Made by a program: the position numbers and the translations under genes. Of a stretch of 64,000 nt of DNA, positions 60,650 to 64,000 are shown in pieces (the first letter of the stretch is position 1; each line of letters opens with the position of its first letter). Origin of the DNA: Udaeobacter sp963725505 (GTDB lineage: Bacteria; Verrucomicrobiota; Verrucomicrobiia; Chthoniobacterales; UBA10450); contig CAVRYN010000003.1 in the NCBI GenBank assembly GCA_963725505.1, positions 248,001 to 312,000 on the forward strand, read 5' to 3'. Under the pieces are notes generated by a model. That model had not been told where the DNA came from. It saw nothing but the letters and a program-made list of their open reading frames with translations, and did no database searches.

Positions 60650-62245
60650 TTACGCTGGCCGCTGAAGCCCGGCTTCGGCCAGGTCAATATCACGTTGGAT
60701 CCGGCGCAAGGCCTGGTCGCTGATGGCCTCTTCGTTGCGTAATGTGATTACGGTATCACGTTCTGTTTGCAACATCTCGCGGGCCAATTCCTCAAAGTCC
60801 TGGGAGTACAATCGGCTGATGCTTTCTTCGTGCGCGCCTCCACCTCGCAGTTGCTCGATGCGGTCAACGTATTCTGTACGAAGCCGCTCGATAGTCTGAG
60901 GTCTGGCCTGATTCAACGATCCAATTGCGTCAAGACGAGCCAGGGCAGCTTCGTTGGCCTTCAAACGCGCCAACCTCTCCTCTTTTTCCGTGGTGTGGTC
61001 GTCCGCAATTTTAAGCCAACGAACCAAGGGCGTAAGAGTGAGTCCTTGCACAACAAGCGTTAGGAAGATAACGCAGAAGGTCAGCAACAGAATAACATCG
61101 CGACCGGGAAATGGTTTGCCACCAGGCAAGAGAAACGGAATTGCTAACGCGCCTGCCAGCGAATCCGCACCGCGCATCCCAGTCCATGCGATTAAAGCTG
61201 TGTGTTGCCAGGGAACGCGGCCTTTACTGCGGAACTTTCGGCTAACCAGACGCGGCAGATAGCTGGACCCAAAGATCCAGATAAAACGAACCAGCACAAT
61301 GACTGACACCACCAATATCGCCAGCATCGCCACTCGAATCTCCTCGCTCGGAGCGAGCGCATGGATCACCTGGGGAAGTTGCAGTCCGATGAGCATGAAC
61401 AGCACACCGTTGAGAATGAATACGACCATTTCCCAAACTGGCAGCGCTTGCAGCCTCATGCGTGCACTTAGGATACGCGGTGCTCGCCACCCGTAATAAA
61501 TGCCGGCAATGACGACCGCCAGGATTCCAGAAACGTGGACCGCTTCGCCGCTGAAATACGCAACATAGGGCGTAAGCAGCGAGAACATTGTTTGAACCGG
61601 CGGATCGTCCATGCGCTTTTGTACTTGCGTTGCCAGCCAGCCCACTGCGAGACCGACACACACGCCGCCCGCGGCCACAAAAAGAAACTGCAATCCTGCT
61701 TGTGCCAAGGAAAAGCTTCCGGTTAATACGGCAGCCACAGCGAAGCGGAAGGAAATGAAAGATGTGGCGTCGTTGATCAGACTCTCTCCCTCCAGAATGA
61801 CAATTATCTTGCGGGGCACTCGCAAACTTTGAGTCACCGCCAGCGCGGCCACTGCATCTGGCGGCGAGATGAGCGCACCAAACACGAAACCGACCGCCAA
61901 AGGTAATCCGACCAGAGAATGGAACAGGCAAGCCGTCGCAGCCATCGTCAAAAGAACCAGGACGATCGCCAGGAGAAGAATTGGTTGAAGGTTCGCCCGG
62001 AAATCTCTCCATGAAGTGAACACAGCGGCGGGATAGATCAGGGGCGGAAGGAACAGATTAAAGACCAGTTGAGGATCGAGCCGAATTGCAGGAAGGCCGG
62101 GAATCAGAGCGAGGATCAAACCACCGATGGTCAGCAGGATCGGATAAGGAACCCGAATCTTCCGAGCGACAAGCGCCAGCAAAGCCACCGCGACCAGGCA
62201 AATCAGGATCAACTCGGTCTTGCCTATCACGATTGCCATCGTCAC
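60650..62245 (-). CDS. Na+/H+ antiporter (CPA1 family)
   Basis: 531 residues, about 12 TM helices. Key membrane motifs: FGALISPPDAVAALAVTQSL (CPA1 proton/sodium site region), ILEGESLINDATSFISFRFA and GMRGADSLAGALAIPFLLPG. The C-terminal 120 residues are a charged cytoplasmic helical tail (TEKEERLARLKANEAALARL). Exchanges Na+ or K+ for H+ in pH/salt homeostasis. Convergent with dps; divergent from the alpha/beta hydrolase gene. Confidence 0.93.
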   Translation of the reverse strand: MTMAIVIGKTELILICLVAVALLALVARKIRVPYPILLTIGGLILALIPGLPAIRLDPQLVFNLFLPPLIYPAAVFTSWRDFRANLQPILLLAIVLVLLTMAATACLFHSLVGLPLAVGFVFGALISPPDAVAALAVTQSLRVPRKIIVILEGESLINDATSFISFRFAVAAVLTGSFSLAQAGLQFLFVAAGGVCVGLAVGWLATQVQKRMDDPPVQTMFSLLTPYVAYFSGEAVHVSGILAVVIAGIYYGWRAPRILSARMRLQALPVWEMVVFILNGVLFMLIGLQLPQVIHALAPSEEIRVAMLAILVVSVIVLVRFIWIFGSSYLPRLVSRKFRSKGRVPWQHTALIAWTGMRGADSLAGALAIPFLLPGGKPFPGRDVILLLTFCVIFLTLVVQGLTLTPLVRWLKIADDHTTEKEERLARLKANEAALARLDAIGSLNQARPQTIERLRTEYVDRIEQLRGGGAHEESISRLYSQDFEELAREMLQTERDTVITLRNEEAISDQALRRIQRDIDLAEAGLQRPA

Positions 62246-62422
62246 CGAGCCTCGCCGGAATTAGATCAGGCGTCCAGAAACCAATCTGCCCGCCGGCTCT
62301 CGATCAAAGATTCACAGAAACTTCACGTGACGACGACAGCCTGAAGGACGAAGATTCGACAGCGTTAACTCTGCCACGAGCGGCAGATTTCTAGTGCAAT
62401 CTAAAACTGAAAGGAAATTGCA

Positions 62423-63259
62423 ATGCCATACGTAACCGCAGGAAAAGAAAACGGAGAGAACATTGAAATCTATTATAAAGATTGGGGCAAAGGGCAGCCC
62501 ATCGTCTTCAGCCACGGGTGGCCGCTATCAGCGGATGATTGGGACCCACAGATGCTTTTTTTCCTCAGCAAAGGCTATCGCGTCATCGCGACTGATCGCC
62601 GCGGACATGGTCGCTCGAGTCAAACCGGCGACGGACATGACATGGACCACTATGCCGATGATCTGAAGGCCGTCACCGATCATCTCAACTTGAAGGATGC
62701 AATTCACGTCGGTCATTCGACCGGCGGTGGCCAGGTCGTGCATTATCTCGGCCGTCATGGGGACAACAATGTGGCGAAGGCGGCGATCATCAGTGCGGTG
62801 CCGCCGTTGATGGTGAAGACTCCGGCCAATCCATTGGGCACGCCGAAATCGGTATTCGACGATCTTCAGGCCCAGCTCGCCGCCAACCGTGCGAAGTTTT
62901 ATTACGATCTGCCGGCCGGTCCGTTCTACGGCTTCAACCGTCCCGGCGTCAAAACGATCGAGCCTCTCATTTGGAATTGGTGGCGCCAGGGCATGATGGG
63001 CGGCGCCAAGGCGGGTTATGACGGCATCGTCGCCTTCTCGCAAACCGACTTCACCGAGGATCTGAAAAAGATCAACGTGCCGGTTCTGGTCATGCATAGC
63101 GAGGATGACCAGATCGTGCCCTATCAGGCTGCTGGTCCACTCTCAGCCAAGCTCCTCAAGAACGGCACGCTGAAGACGTACAAGGACTACCCGCACGGCA
63201 TGATTACGACGCAAGCCGACGTCATCAACGCCGACCTGCTCGCGTTCATCAAATCATGA
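62423..63259 (+). CDS. Alpha/beta hydrolase (non-haem chloroperoxidase type)
   Basis: 278 residues. Nucleophile elbow HVGHSTGGGQVVHYL (Ser), oxyanion region VFSHGWPLSADDWDPQMLFF, acid MHSEDDQIVPYQAAGPL and His near KDYPHGMITTQADVINADLL. The closest familiar group is non-haem chloroperoxidases/arylesterases. GAAAGGA precedes the ATG. Intact. Its stop overlaps the start of the 63-aa gene. Confidence 0.93.
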   Translation: MPYVTAGKENGENIEIYYKDWGKGQPIVFSHGWPLSADDWDPQMLFFLSKGYRVIATDRRGHGRSSQTGDGHDMDHYADDLKAVTDHLNLKDAIHVGHSTGGGQVVHYLGRHGDNNVAKAAIISAVPPLMVKTPANPLGTPKSVFDDLQAQLAANRAKFYYDLPAGPFYGFNRPGVKTIEPLIWNWWRQGMMGGAKAGYDGIVAFSQTDFTEDLKKINVPVLVMHSEDDQIVPYQAAGPLSAKLLKNGTLKTYKDYPHGMITTQADVINADLLAFIKS

Positions 63260-63447
63260 ATCAAGGAATTGATTGTAATGATACTCGAGCGACAAAAAAA
63301 ATCCATCCAAGCAAACGTCCAACTGAGGTGCCTTTAGACGAAACTCGTGTTGAATTTGATGAGGACAAGATCGATAGAATCGTGAGCGATGTTCGCGACG
63401 AGGCTCACCTGAATGCTCGTCGCGCAACTCAAGGTAAATACGAATAG
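63256..63447 (+). CDS. Small hypothetical protein, 63 aa
   Basis: Overlaps the hydrolase stop by four bases (ATGA), so it is coupled. Charged and hydrophilic (MNQGIDCNDTRATKKIHPSK; ETRVEFDEDKIDRIVSDVRD). No TM segment or known domain. The coupling is the main support. Confidence 0.55.
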   Translation: MNQGIDCNDTRATKKIHPSKRPTEVPLDETRVEFDEDKIDRIVSDVRDEAHLNARRATQGKYE

Positions 63448-63495
63448 GAAGCTGGTTAAATTATGAGAAAAAATCCGCTGAACAAAGGTATCATA

Positions 63496-63873
63496 ATGGA
63501 GAACGCTGCTGGGATTGGGACGGTGACCTCTGAGATGGTTGAAGCCCGTGCGCGCGAGTTAGCCGCGATTAACGGTCGTCCTTCTTCCGAACCGTCCGAG
63601 GCTGACTATCAACAGGCCAAACGTGAGCTGACAGGAGAAGCTGAAACGGATCCGCAGGAAGAGAGTAGTGAATCCGTACCCGATTCGGACGGTTGGAATC
63701 CCGTGCCGGGCTCGACCGGACGGCAAGCAGCAGACTCCCTCGGAGAAGATGAAGATGCCGAGGGACGGAGCGAGAGTGCGCAGATGTTCGAAGAAGGCGT
63801 CACCGAAGCGGAGCACGATCAAATGCGTCAGGCATCCCGGGCAGACGAGAAGAGCGACGAACCAGAGCCATAA
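63496..63873 (+). CDS. Acidic hypothetical protein, 125 aa
   Basis: The start is chosen at MENAAGIGTVTSEMVEARAR in preference to a longer frame, since the first residues there are Lys/Asn rich and lack a ribosome site. An N-terminal helical DUF-like segment (ARELAAINGRPSSEPSEADY then QQAKRELTGEAETD) precedes a Ser/Glu/Asp-rich, probably disordered tail. Similar short acidic proteins with DNA- or desiccation-stress links exist, but no specific family is claimed. Confidence 0.55.
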   Translation: MENAAGIGTVTSEMVEARARELAAINGRPSSEPSEADYQQAKRELTGEAETDPQEESSESVPDSDGWNPVPGSTGRQAADSLGEDEDAEGRSESAQMFEEGVTEAEHDQMRQASRADEKSDEPEP

Positions 63874-63969
63874 CTCGCGCGCGCTGCTTCAAAGCGCGAC
63901 CGCGAACCGCAATCGAAAAAGCCATTCGCGCCTAGCGCGCGCACAGGGGGTTGTTGGCGGAAGTCGTTA

Positions 63970-63990
63970 CTATACGTGAATCACGTATAG
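63970..63990. promoter_or_regulatory. Perfect 21-nt palindrome (operator or recombination site candidate)
   Basis: Ten bases ctatacgtga and their exact inverse flank a single central a. The symmetry without a GC-rich stem or U-tract suggests a dimeric protein binding site rather than a terminator. The downstream gene lies off the window. Confidence 0.5.
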
Positions 63991-64000
63991 CATCATGATA

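Overview
The window looks like a chromosome segment of a Gram-negative soil bacterium, most likely a Verrucomicrobiota member of the Chthoniobacterales/Udaeobacter type. This is an inference from gene content: a TIGR02999-like ECF sigma factor beside a Ser/Thr kinase carrying TolB-like and TPR domains, a GxxExxY gene, a TonB-ExbB-ExbD system, secreted choice-of-anchor/beta-helix proteins, and many short palindromic repeats between and inside genes. I saw no rRNA, tRNA, CRISPR array or prophage.

Layout. 0-7.4 kb: a decayed SagB-type dehydrogenase and three large signalling genes (cyclase-TolB-TPR, FHA-cyclase, and a frameshifted kinase-TolB-TPR). 7.4-17.3 kb: an uncharacterised cell-envelope locus. 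A broken C25-like (caspase-fold) protease on the plus strand faces a long minus-strand run encoding a lysozyme-like protein, a LytR_C-like protein, an IPT/TIG multi-TM protein, a 35-residue membrane peptide, a broken beta-barrel, secreted proteins and a 7-residue-repeat protein. 17.3-23.9 kb: DUF721/DciA, rpoN, and a coupled minus-strand run CbiX - GAF - DR2241-like - amidohydrolase - creatininase. 23.9-34 kb: a frameshifted TonB receptor, a frameshifted kinase-TolB-TPR, an ECF sigma factor, a GxxExxY gene bounded by 31-nt inverted repeats, and two secreted genes (NHL-type propeller, vanadium haloperoxidase) whose upstream regions are diverged copies of each other. 34-53.6 kb: a mainly housekeeping stretch with aldo/keto reductase, PBP2, uvrC, hisS-aspS, ferredoxin, Na+/solute symporter, OGG-like glycosylase, tonB-exbB-exbD-def, thiG, a broken DNA methyltransferase, a YhaM-like exonuclease and threonine synthase. 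53.7-64 kb: a secreted beta-helix protein, a TetR regulator with two candidate operators, a stress/envelope set (two Tyr-rich peptidoglycan-binding proteins flanking two SDRs, Dps, Na+/H+ antiporter, alpha/beta hydrolase) and two small unknown genes.

Two themes stand out. First, several families of short palindromic elements lie not only between genes but inside or at the edges of reading frames: in-frame in uvrC, the DR2241-like gene, cbiX and the amidohydrolase, at the hisS and glycosylase 3' ends, at the mrdA start, and at the break point of the methyltransferase. This resembles the in-frame palindromic elements known from Rickettsia. Second, frameshifts pile up in accessory genes (receptors, kinases, proteases, porin, methyltransferase), while rpoN, mrdA, uvrC, hisS, aspS, thrC, thiG, def and tonB-exbBD are open throughout. 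That pattern fits gene decay better than random sequencing error, although indel errors cannot be excluded from sequence alone.
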